Below are positions 1 to 5,606 of a stretch of 7,495 bases of DNA, piece after piece. The stretch comes from Anaerolineae bacterium (GTDB taxonomy: Bacteria; Chloroflexota; Anaerolineae; JAFGEY01). The notes below the pieces were generated by a model. The model searched no databases. It worked only from the letters and a program-made list of their open reading frames with translations, and had not been told where the DNA came from. Location: NCBI GenBank assembly GCA_016931365.1, contig JAFGEY010000380.1, positions 1 through 7,495 on the forward strand, read 5' to 3'. How positions within the stretch are numbered: position 1 is the stretch's first letter; each line of letters begins with the position of its first letter. Position numbers and translations under genes: made by a program.

Positions 1-1734
1 CCAGGCGCGGATCGGCTCGGCGTCGGGGTTGCCCAGGATGCCGTCGGGCAGCACAATCGCCACCCTGCCGCTGCCCGGCCTAGCCCACTGCACGCAGCGC
101 TCGATGAACAACACCTCCGGGGCCACGCGGCTTTGCAGGTCGGCGGAGCGCACCCAGCGTCCTTCGCTGTCTTGCGTCCAGCGGTGGCCCAGGTCAAATT
201 GACGCAGAATATTGGGATCATCGATGGGGATTTTGGCGCCAAACGGAGGATTGGTGAATATGTTGTCAAAAGTCCCCAAGTCGGCATCCAGCCGGGCGCG
301 GACGGGGTCGGGCCAGGTCTCGCGCGGGCGGTCGGCATACTGTCGACGCAGTTCGGCGGGGACGGCGCGCAGCATCAACGGGAATTCCAGCGAGTTAAAC
401 GAGAGGATGTTGCCGTGGCCGTCGTTGTTGAGGATCATGTTCATCCGCGCCGCGCGCTTGAGGTCGGGGTCAAAGTCGATGCCGTAGAGACATTCGGCGG
501 CGTAGCGGCGCACCAGGCCGGCGGCCTCGCCTTGTTCCATCCTGGGCGCGCGTTGCAGCGGGTGCAGGTCGGGGAACAACTGGGCGGCCATCTTGCGCCG
601 AATGTGATCCAGCGCATAGGTGAGAAAGCGTCCGCTGCCGCAGGCCGGATCTAAAATTCGCGGCCAGTTGGCGGGATCGGTCAGGTCGGCGTCGCCGCCG
701 GGGGACATCATCTCGACCATCAGGTTGATCACGTTGGTCGGCGTAAAGAACTGCCCGCGCTGCGACTTGAGCATGCTGGAGGTGATCTCTTCATAGGCCG
801 CGCCCTTGACATCCACGTCCGTATCCAGCAGGGTGTAGCGGCTCAGTTCGCCCACCACATAGGCCAGCACCCGGTTGTCCAGATCGATCGTGTCGCGCTC
901 GGTGAACACGCTGGCATAGTTCAAGTCACGCTTCACCTCGTCAAAGAGCGCCTTGATGCGGGTGGCAATCGCCGCCTGGCCTTCGGTCGTGTTGCGCTCG
1001 GTGCCTCTCACCCAAAAGCGGCGCAGGCCGGCGGCGCGCTCGTCGTGAATTTTACAAAAGATGAGATTGAGCACCTGCCAAAAGGCCACGTCTTTTTTAA
1101 GCCCCTGGTTGCCATAGATATAGTCGTGAACGCGGGCAAAGGTGCGCACCAGGTTGTCGCCGGTAGCGATGCGCCCTGTCTGGCGATCCGGATCGTCCAG
1201 ATCGATATGGGTTTCGCCGCTGCCGGGCAAATCGTAGAGGTCGGCGTATTCGGGTTCCAGACGTCCACTGCCGGTGATTTTGTGTTTGAAAACCAGGTCG
1301 GTGCCGTTGGTCCATAGGCCGTACTCGCAGTTGGGCAGCGCGCCGAGCACGTCTTCCAACTGCGCGACGCCACGGCTGGCGTCGTTGGCCTTCACGTTCG
1401 GCGGCTGCACCAGGGCTGCGCGGATCATCTGCTCTGGATCATCCTTGTTTGCGCCCTCCGGGTAAACGGCCACGCTCACCTGCCGCCGCACCTTGCGCCC
1501 TTTGCCATAGGCATCCAGCACTTCATAGGTGACGGTCTGGTCGCGTTGCAGTTGCGTGTGATCGAACTCGTACTCTTCCACCAGCGAGCGGGCCACGGCT
1601 TGCAGCACCCGCTCGGCAGGAGTGTCTTTGACGGGATCGTTGGTGATAAAGTCGTACAGTTCGTTATCGGACAGTTCGAGTTCAGACTCGGACGAGGCGG
1701 CTTCGTCGTCTTCTTGTGGTGGTGTGCGTGGCAT
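1..1734 (-). CDS. N6-adenine DNA methyltransferase, type I M-like, with degenerate HsdR-N-like N-terminus (3' end outside window)
   Basis: This protein should transfer a methyl group from S-adenosylmethionine to adenine N6 in DNA, as the modification part of a restriction-type system. The reading frame is open for 578 codons from ATG 1734 to base 1, so the C-terminus is missing. Seen in order: an acidic N-terminus (1-30); an HsdR-N-like region (about 36-150) with a Q-L...Y-G-L-W-T-N-G segment at 125-144; a helical type I M region (about 193-232); G-Q-F-F-T-P at 327-332; SAM motif I D-P-A-C-G-S-G at 362-368; catalytic motif IV N-P-P-F-G at 495-499; and L-P-D-G-I-L near the edge. In the N-terminal region the nuclease acidic and E-x-K positions appear as S87 and L108-V109-Q110, so cleavage by this domain is unlikely. 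The start is supported by a purine-rich GAGGGGAG just upstream and a good promoter at 1818-1846. Specificity and restriction subunits, if present, would lie left of the window. Type I versus standalone (type IIG/BREX-like) membership cannot be decided here. Confidence 0.92.
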   Translation of the reverse strand, partial: MPRTPPQEDDEAASSESELELSDNELYDFITNDPVKDTPAERVLQAVARSLVEEYEFDHTQLQRDQTVTYEVLDAYGKGRKVRRQVSVAVYPEGANKDDPEQMIRAALVQPPNVKANDASRGVAQLEDVLGALPNCEYGLWTNGTDLVFKHKITGSGRLEPEYADLYDLPGSGETHIDLDDPDRQTGRIATGDNLVRTFARVHDYIYGNQGLKKDVAFWQVLNLIFCKIHDERAAGLRRFWVRGTERNTTEGQAAIATRIKALFDEVKRDLNYASVFTERDTIDLDNRVLAYVVGELSRYTLLDTDVDVKGAAYEEITSSMLKSQRGQFFTPTNVINLMVEMMSPGGDADLTDPANWPRILDPACGSGRFLTYALDHIRRKMAAQLFPDLHPLQRAPRMEQGEAAGLVRRYAAECLYGIDFDPDLKRAARMNMILNNDGHGNILSFNSLEFPLMLRAVPAELRRQYADRPRETWPDPVRARLDADLGTFDNIFTNPPFGAKIPIDDPNILRQFDLGHRWTQDSEGRWVRSADLQSRVAPEVLFIERCVQWARPGSGRVAIVLPDGILGNPDAEPIRAW

Positions 1735-1817
1735 GGTCTCCCCTCATAGAGATGATGTGATTGTGCCCCGATCATCCTGACCGTGATGGTTGTGTGCATG
1801 TTGGGCAATACCATTTT

Positions 1818-1846
1818 ATTATAACATAGATTATCCACGTCGTGAA
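1818..1846 (-). promoter_or_regulatory. Sigma-70-type promoter of the methylase gene
   Basis: On the minus strand a -35 TTCACG (1841-1846, 4 of 6 consensus) is followed by a 17-base spacer and a perfect -10 TATAAT (1818-1823). Transcription would start near 1811, giving an untranslated leader of about 77 bases before ATG 1734. The leader contains a small GATGAT/ATCATC inverted repeat around 1751-1776. Confidence 0.65.
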
Positions 1847-1943
1847 ATCATTCAATGAGCAAAAGACCGCTAGAGAAGATACTTTTTGTCAAGTCACTTG
1901 ATGAAACGCTCTTTCGAGTTCGATTTTTGGTACCATCGTCCTA

Positions 1944-1972
1944 TTGGCAGCCAACCAAACGCATGGTACAAT
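1944..1972 (+). promoter_or_regulatory. Sigma-70-type promoter driving the structured leader
   Basis: -35 TTGGCA (1944-1949, 5 of 6) and -10 TACAAT (1967-1972, 5 of 6) are separated by exactly 17 bases, a near-ideal promoter. The predicted start is near 1979, so the transcript would begin with the leader and reach the terminator-like stem at 2056-2162 before the gene at 2202. It is divergent from the methylase promoter about 100 bases away. Confidence 0.6.
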
Positions 1973-1982
1973 GCAAGGTACA
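1965..1982 (+). promoter_or_regulatory. Tandem GGTACA repeat over the -10/start region, possible operator
   Basis: GGTACA occurs at 1965-1970 and again at 1977-1982, a 12-base period, overlapping the -10 element and the expected start site. A third GGTAC lies inside the palindrome TGGTACCA at 1928-1935, just before the -35. The placement suits a repressor site, but no regulator is identified and short repeats can arise by chance. Confidence 0.3.
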
Positions 1983-1986
1983 TCGC

Positions 1987-2007
1987 GTCACCCGCCGTTT
2001 GGGTGAC
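1987..2007 (+). other. Leader hairpin 1 (7-bp perfect stem)
   Basis: GTCACCC (1987-1993) and GGGTGAC (2001-2007) are perfect complements around a 7-base loop. An extra G-T pair can close the loop. It starts about eight bases after the predicted transcription start and may be a 5'-stabilising or regulatory hairpin. Confidence 0.5.
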
Positions 2008-2055
2008 ACACACCAACGACATCCATTCAAAACATCAGAATACAGACCTTTTTGG

Positions 2056-2162
2056 GGACAGCGTCTCTTTCCAGATCGCGACATCAACACCGTGCAGGCT
2101 CGCGCCCGCCAGATCGATGCCAAAGATCATACGGAAAGAGACGCTGTCCTTTTTTGTTTTTT
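2056..2162 (+). terminator. Long-stem terminator/attenuator upstream of the 2202 gene
   Basis: The arms at 2056-2072 (begins GGACAGCG) and 2133-2149 (ends CGCTGTCC) are perfect 17-bp complements, extendable to 19 pairs in RNA by two G-U pairs. The right arm runs straight into TTTTTTG and further T's (2150-2162), the hallmark of an intrinsic terminator for plus-strand transcription. The 60-base loop is unusually large for a simple terminator. The gene at 2202 starts only 52 bases after the stem, so either read-through is regulated or the gene has another promoter. An alternative is a miniature inverted-repeat element. Confidence 0.6.
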
Positions 2163-2201
2163 CGGCCCGATGGGCACCATTTTTGTTTTGGAGAGGATGT
2201 T

Positions 2202-3017
2202 ATGTCGTCAAGTCGCATATCTCGAGCGTGGATCACCGCCACGTTGTCCCGGATGACGCCACTCGAAGCGAAAACTCTGGACCTGTTCACGCACCACAAA
2301 AAATGGACTGCGCCTCTGCTGGCGATAAAAGAGCAGGTTGATCTGAGCACCGCACACCGCCGGTTGGGCCCCCTGATCGACCTCGGATTGATCGATCGGC
2401 AGTGTTCCGGCTATCGTTCCACCGGTGGCCGTTTCCCCGATTTGTTCTATCTGACTGCGCAAGGCGCTGCCGTGTTGAACCGCGTCCTGGATCAAGGCGA
2501 GCATCAGGTCAAAGCACCCAGCATCGCCAACCCGGTCAGCAACGAGCACGATCTGCTGGTGCTCGAACTGGCGCTCCGCCTGGACTGCTGGGATCGACTC
2601 GATCACCGCAAAAAACTGACCCTGGACGTATACCATGCAAGCGACAGAGATGAGTTCGACCAGGAGATGACCGGCGGGCAGATCTCACTGGTCCCTGACC
2701 TCCATCTCTCCGATCGGGTCAGCCGGCACGAGCACTATTTCGAAGTCGAACAGACCACGCGCTACCGGCATATACTCGGCAAATACCAGACGTACAAGCA
2801 GGTGGATCGGTACCATTGCGCCCAAGGAACGGACAGCTTTTTATGGGTCATCTTTGCCGACCTGCGCCAGCGATGGACGTTGATGCCGGACCACCGGCGT
2901 GCTCACAAGCAAGTCAATATGGGCGACGCCAATGTGCTCGTTGCTGATATGGATGCCGTTCGCGCAGCGCATGTTCAAGATCTGTATGGATTGTGGTCGT
3001 TAGTCGAGTATATCTGA
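2202..3017 (+). CDS. Replication-relaxation (Replic_Relax)-like winged-helix protein with P-D...E-x-E pattern
   Basis: This 271-residue protein resembles the replication-relaxation family, DNA-binding proteins found on plasmids and conjugative elements. Residues about 18-95 look like a winged helix: helices around K24-F29 and A37-Q45, a recognition-like helix S49-D60, then a wing with G75-G-R-F-P-D-L-F-Y-L-T-A-Q-G88. A conserved-looking S-N-E-H-D segment (113-117) follows. The C-terminal part has P165-D166, then F-E-V-E (180-183) and K194-Y195, spaced as in PD-(D/E)XK-like folds, though the second acidic pair is E-x-E rather than E-x-K. Nuclease activity is therefore uncertain. I chose ATG 2202 because GGAGAGG sits 5 bases upstream. 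An in-frame TTG at 2052 would translate the terminator stem and is unlikely. Transcription probably passes the attenuator-like stem just upstream. Family call is by motif memory, not by search. Confidence 0.75.
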   Translation: MSSSRISRAWITATLSRMTPLEAKTLDLFTHHKKWTAPLLAIKEQVDLSTAHRRLGPLIDLGLIDRQCSGYRSTGGRFPDLFYLTAQGAAVLNRVLDQGEHQVKAPSIANPVSNEHDLLVLELALRLDCWDRLDHRKKLTLDVYHASDRDEFDQEMTGGQISLVPDLHLSDRVSRHEHYFEVEQTTRYRHILGKYQTYKQVDRYHCAQGTDSFLWVIFADLRQRWTLMPDHRRAHKQVNMGDANVLVADMDAVRAAHVQDLYGLWSLVEYI

Positions 3018-3127
3018 GTGTGCCTGGCAAACTGAGCCGCATTCAGCCGTCCCGTATGCGCAAGCAAAGCCGCAACGAACCCCACCACGACACCTTGTAC
3101 TTTTCTGGCGAGGTATCTTGCACACCT

Positions 3128-3165
3128 CGATGCATCGGACGGCGACCGGCAGGCGTCCGGCATCG
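3128..3165. repeat. Inverted repeat CGATGC/CGGACG
   Basis: CGATGC (3128-3133), two unpaired bases and CGGACG (3136-3141) pair with CGTCCG (3154-3159) directly followed by GCATCG (3160-3165). That gives 12 paired bases with a two-base bulge and a 12-base loop. No T-tract follows on the plus strand, so it is at best a weak terminator or a 3'-end stabiliser for the gene ending at 3017. Confidence 0.5.
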
Positions 3166-3227
3166 CTGAATTATAGTAATTATGAGGATATTTATGATGT
3201 GTTTAGCAAATGAAAGACGATCTAATC

Positions 3228-3256
3228 TGCCATCCCGGCCTATCGATGGGATGGCA
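3228..3256. repeat. 9-bp inverted repeat TGCCATCCC
   Basis: TGCCATCCC (3228-3236) and GGGATGGCA (3248-3256) are perfect complements around an 11-base loop. It lies in the convergent intergenic region with no T-tract beside it. Its role is unknown. Confidence 0.5.
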
Positions 3257-3291
3257 CGAAATGCCCGATCTGGATTTTGTTCCCGCGTGTT

Positions 3292-3312
3292 AAAAAAGCG
3301 TTTCAGGGAAAC
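3292..3312 (-). terminator. Possible intrinsic terminator of the STAND gene
   Basis: On the minus strand GTTTC-CCT-GAAAC (3300-3312) is followed after two bases by TTTTTT (3292-3297). The stem is short, but the 16-bp GC-rich hairpin immediately before it (3314-3347) would add stability to a minus-strand transcript coming from the STAND gene. Confidence 0.4.
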
Positions 3313-3313
3313 T

Positions 3314-3347
3314 ATCCTGCCGGTGCGCCCAGGCGCACCGGCAGGAT
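3314..3347. repeat. Perfect 16-bp palindrome with 2-base centre
   Basis: The arm at 3314-3329 (starts ATCCTGCCGG) is perfectly complementary to 3332-3347 with only CA between them. Such a tight GC-rich palindrome can extrude as a cruciform or form a very stable RNA hairpin on either strand. Together with the adjoining element it resembles dispersed intergenic palindromic (REP-like) units, but copy number cannot be judged from one window. Confidence 0.75.
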
Positions 3348-3408
3348 GCGATGAGGGCGGTGTACCCGAAGCGCCCCTGGCGCGAAGGGTACGCCTGGCC
3401 CTCATCGC
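3348..3408. repeat. Three-tier palindromic element
   Basis: Immediately after the previous palindrome, three nested stems fit in 61 bases: outer GCGATGAGGGC (3348-3358) with 3398-3408, middle GTACCC (3362-3367) with GGGTAC (3387-3392), and apical GCGCC (3371-3375) with GGCGC (3379-3383). Symmetric GAA internal loops flank the apical stem. All three are perfect complements. The nested symmetry is far beyond chance for ordinary spacer DNA and suggests a conserved folded RNA, a bidirectional terminator or a small mobile palindromic unit. Confidence 0.7.
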
Positions 3409-3417
3409 CCCGTGCTG

Positions 3418-3435
3418 CTGAGCATGTCGAAGCTC
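3418..3435. repeat. CTGAGCATGTCGAAGCTC motif, possible dispersed repeat
   Basis: This stretch contains GAGC...GCTC (4-bp arms) and resembles a CTGAGC(A/T)TGTCGAAG motif that I recall recurring in intergenic repeats of environmental bacterial genomes. It lies beside the palindrome cluster, so it may be part of the same composite repeat. Only one copy is visible here. Confidence 0.3.
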
Positions 3436-3455
3436 ATACAGGCTTCAATCTACCC

Positions 3456-5465
3456 TCAACTCGTGCCAGGCGGTCTGCTCATCCCCAGCCAGCGAGCCAG
3501 GTCAAGCACCATCCGCAAATCCCACATCTCGACGCCGTACAGGTGCGCCAGCCAGGCCCGGCGGCTGACCGGGAGTGCAGTGATGCCCAAGGTGATTGCA
3601 CCGGCAGCCATCAGCGTAATGCCCCACCAGCGCAGCGCGAGATACAGCCAGTTCTCGGCCGTCGCTATCCACAACACAGGAAGGACAAGAAGCACCGCCA
3701 TAGCGGCCAACACAGCGATCGGCCACAAGGCGCTTCTGACGTCCCAGGCGTCGTAGAGCAGCCACATCTCTTCGGCCGGTTCGTGCCCCCTCCGGTACCA
3801 GATCGCCTTGAGCTTGCGCTCGGCGGTCTGCAGGATCGTCCAGTTCCACCAGCGCTCACGCCAGCCCCGGCGGCCGATGACCGCTTCGATCAACCACAGC
3901 CCTACGGCAACCAGCCATTTGATCGGGCTGCCGAGAAGCCACCACCCAATCACCAGGATCGCAAACTGCCAGGGCACCTTGAGGACTTGACCGCCATAGC
4001 GATACACCCGGTTGGCCCACCGCGCGCGGGGCAGCTCACTCCAAAAATCTTGCAGGGCCGCTCTCAGTCCCTTTTCCCCCGGCGGCGTTTCGTCCAGCGC
4101 GCCGCCCAGCTTTTTCCGCACCAGCGGCGTAAACTGCCACAACGCATCATCGATACGCAATAGATCGACGGCGTCGTCCAACCGTTCGATCACGCCGGTC
4201 TGGACCAACTCGGCCAGCCGCTGCTCCGCTTCCTCCGGCTCGACGCCCCACATCTCAACCCCAAACAACACGCCGAACCGGCCCCAGCGCTTCATCCCTT
4301 TGGCCAGTTCGACGATCCAGCGGCGATGGCGGCCGGCCATCCGCGCCCAGTGCCGTTCCAGGACCGCGTCCACGTTCAGTGGCAGGTCGGCCTTCTGCCA
4401 GTCTGCGGTCCATTCAGCCCAGGATTTCGTTTCCCTGGCGGCGACGGCCAGGCGCAGGATTTCGGGGTGCCAGTCAACCGATTCGCCCACGCTTTGCACA
4501 GACGTCCATTCATCCGGCGACAGGGGGCGCGCCAGCCACTGCTCGACCAGCCGGCGTCCTTCGGACGGAGTCAGCCCGGTGATGCGGATCGGCTGCACCT
4601 GGATGTGTGGGGCCAGCCCGGCGGCGACCGCATCCGGCTGCTGCGTGGTGATCAGCAGGGCGGCCTGCGGCGGCAGCGCAGCCATCACTGCCGCCACACT
4701 GGACACGTCCTGGAGCGCATCCACGACGACCAAGATCCGTCCACTCTGGCTCGCTGCCCAGCGCTGCCAGCAAGCCTGCGCCCGTTCTCCCGGCGCGCAG
4801 GTCAGGCCCAGCGCCAGGCGCCACCGTTCGAACCAGCGCTCCGCATCGTCCTCGCGCGCCGACAGCCAGAAAACGCCGCTGGAAAAAAACGAGGCCACCT
4901 GTTCGCTTTGGGCAACGGCAGCGGCCAGGGTGGTCTTGCCGAACCCACCGAACCCGTGCAGCACGACACCGCGCGGGTGGGAAGATTGGGGATGATCGGA
5001 CGAGAGCAAAAGGTCAACGATCTCACGCTCGATCGATCGAGGAACATAGAGTTTCGGCAAGATGGGCACAAAGGCCGATCCCGAAAACCCGGGGGCAGAT
5101 GCTTCCTGGGCGGCATCCGTCGCGCGGGCAGCCTGTTTGGCCGCCACCACCTGCCGCAGCGCCGCGCTCATATCCGCACGGCCCAGCCCATCGGCCGCAA
5201 AGAGATCGTCGGCCCACTGTGCGGGGATGTCTCGGGCGAGATTGAGACAGGCCAGGACGAGCAAATTCAACAGGTCAGCTTCGATGGCTGTGCTGCGAAG
5301 TTGCTCGCTCCAGGCACGCAGCGTGTCCGGGGCGCGAACATCACCCATTTCTCGGGCGATGCGTTCCCGCGCTTCCTGCCTGTCGATGTCATTGAAAGCG
5401 GCGACGAGGTTGATGCCTCGTTCGATCAGTTTGCGCAGTTTACGGGCTTGAAATCCTCCGGCCAT
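3456..5465 (-). CDS. Membrane-anchored STAND (NB-ARC) NTPase
   Basis: STAND ATPases are signal-activated switches, used in bacteria for regulation and antiphage defence. This 669-residue protein has a charged helical N-terminal domain (about 5-100, not recognised), a linker, then an NB-ARC core: Walker A G-F-G-G-F-G-K-T-T (171-179), an F-F-S-S-G-V-F-W-L-S strand (193-202), Walker B I-L-V-V-V-D (244-249), a T-T sensor strand (270-275), G-L-T-P (297-300), and a winged-helix region to about 455. Instead of TPR, WD40 or LRR sensor repeats, the C-terminus holds hydrophobic, Trp-rich membrane segments (about 499-530, 580-602, 606-633). Differences from typical NB-ARC: the second Walker B acid is A250, the usual sensor Arg is Q275, and the MHD-like site reads F-T-P-L-V-R (445-450). 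Start ATG 5465 is preceded by AAGGTGG. A longer in-frame start at 5582 would translate the palindromic control region. It is divergent from the coiled-coil gene at 5607. Confidence 0.85.
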   Translation of the reverse strand: MAGGFQARKLRKLIERGINLVAAFNDIDRQEARERIAREMGDVRAPDTLRAWSEQLRSTAIEADLLNLLVLACLNLARDIPAQWADDLFAADGLGRADMSAALRQVVAAKQAARATDAAQEASAPGFSGSAFVPILPKLYVPRSIEREIVDLLLSSDHPQSSHPRGVVLHGFGGFGKTTLAAAVAQSEQVASFFSSGVFWLSAREDDAERWFERWRLALGLTCAPGERAQACWQRWAASQSGRILVVVDALQDVSSVAAVMAALPPQAALLITTQQPDAVAAGLAPHIQVQPIRITGLTPSEGRRLVEQWLARPLSPDEWTSVQSVGESVDWHPEILRLAVAARETKSWAEWTADWQKADLPLNVDAVLERHWARMAGRHRRWIVELAKGMKRWGRFGVLFGVEMWGVEPEEAEQRLAELVQTGVIERLDDAVDLLRIDDALWQFTPLVRKKLGGALDETPPGEKGLRAALQDFWSELPRARWANRVYRYGGQVLKVPWQFAILVIGWWLLGSPIKWLVAVGLWLIEAVIGRRGWRERWWNWTILQTAERKLKAIWYRRGHEPAEEMWLLYDAWDVRSALWPIAVLAAMAVLLVLPVLWIATAENWLYLALRWWGITLMAAGAITLGITALPVSRRAWLAHLYGVEMWDLRMVLDLARWLGMSRPPGTS

Positions 5466-5501
5466 ACTCACCACCTTAAAAGAATGTAAATTCAAGTTCA
5501 C

Positions 5502-5528
5502 TTTTTCACACAATGAATGTGTGAAAAA
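5502..5528. promoter_or_regulatory. Perfect 11-bp inverted repeat in divergent control region, likely operator
   Basis: TTTTTCACACA (5502-5512) and TGTGTGAAAAA (5518-5528) are perfect complements with a 5-base centre, 38 bases upstream of the STAND start and 79 upstream of the coiled-coil gene start. Extra TTCAC/TCACA/GTGA half-sites lie at 5497-5501, 5531-5535 and 5544-5547. The layout fits a dimeric transcription factor acting on both genes. It is not the CRP order (TGTGA-N6-TCACA). A terminator is unlikely between two divergent starts. Confidence 0.55.
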
Positions 5529-5533
5529 CCTCA

Positions 5534-5563
5534 CAGACACTGCGTGACCACCTGTGGTACGCT
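5534..5563 (+). promoter_or_regulatory. Possible promoter of the coiled-coil gene
   Basis: An extended -10 TGG-TACGCT (5555-5563) has a partial -35 CAGACA (5534-5539) 18 bases upstream. It would start transcription near 5570, leaving a leader of about 37 bases before GTG 5607. Only a modest match. The adjacent ACCAC-CT-GTGGT inverted repeat (5548-5559) overlaps the -10. Confidence 0.3.
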
Positions 5564-5606
5564 GTCGGCAGGTTGAAACCACACCCGCTCGAGTTGAGGA
5601 GGAACC

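Larger units (their letters stand above)
1979..2162 (+). ncRNA. Candidate structured leader RNA or small RNA
   Basis: Between a good promoter and an intrinsic-terminator-like end lies about 180 bases without a convincing gene. It holds a 7-bp hairpin (GTCACCC 1987-1993 with GGGTGAC 2001-2007), an unpaired A/C-rich stretch, then a 17-bp stem enclosing a 60-base loop and a T-rich tail. Inside the loop CGCGA (2077-2081) can pair with TCGCG (2100-2104). The arrangement fits either an attenuator or riboregulator controlling the gene at 2202, or a free-standing small RNA. I do not recognise a known RNA family. Open frames crossing this stretch run through the stem and into the next gene in another frame and lack ribosome-binding sites. 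Confidence 0.45.
3018..3455. other. Convergent intergenic region, no gene, hairpin-rich
   Basis: These 438 bases lie between the ends of two converging genes. The only open frames crossing it translate palindromic arms, have no ribosome-binding site and give unconvincing proteins. It carries at least four separate inverted repeats (listed individually) and an AT-rich patch around 3170-3195 containing AATTA-TAG-TAATT. The region probably serves as a bidirectional transcription end and/or a site of small repeat insertions. Confidence 0.7.

Noticed and set aside
1979..2162. Retron-type or toxin-antitoxin RNA
   Set aside because: No reverse transcriptase or recognisable endoribonuclease toxin is encoded in the window, and the stem is positioned as an attenuator rather than a retron a1/a2 pair.
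2052..2201. N-terminal extension of the relaxation-like gene to TTG 2052
   Set aside because: It would translate both arms of the 17-bp terminator stem and the T-tract, and lacks a Shine-Dalgarno; ATG 2202 has GGAGAGG at proper distance and begins where family-like sequence begins.
1855..2256. Plus-strand open frame of 133 residues starting at ATG 1855
   Set aside because: No ribosome-binding site; it runs over the minus promoter region, the plus promoter, the leader hairpins and terminator stem, and overlaps the 2202 gene out of frame; the translation resembles no protein family.
3182..3421. 79-residue plus-strand frame in the convergent gap
   Set aside because: It translates palindrome arms, has no clear ribosome-binding site and no recognisable composition of a folded protein.
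5028..5041. 14-bp perfect palindrome CTCGATCGATCGAG inside the STAND gene
   Set aside because: It lies within coding sequence and is explained by a run of GATC-type codons for S-I-E-R; no surrounding signal suggests a site.
4326..5489. Long plus-strand frame opposite the STAND gene
   Set aside because: A shadow of the GC-rich coding strand; the minus-strand frame carries the Walker A/B motifs and membrane segments, whereas this one shows Arg/Gly/Pro-rich random composition.
5466..5582. 39-residue N-terminal extension of the STAND gene to ATG 5582
   Set aside because: It crosses the perfect inverted repeat and the divergent control region; ATG 5465 has its own ribosome-binding site and starts a well-formed helical domain.
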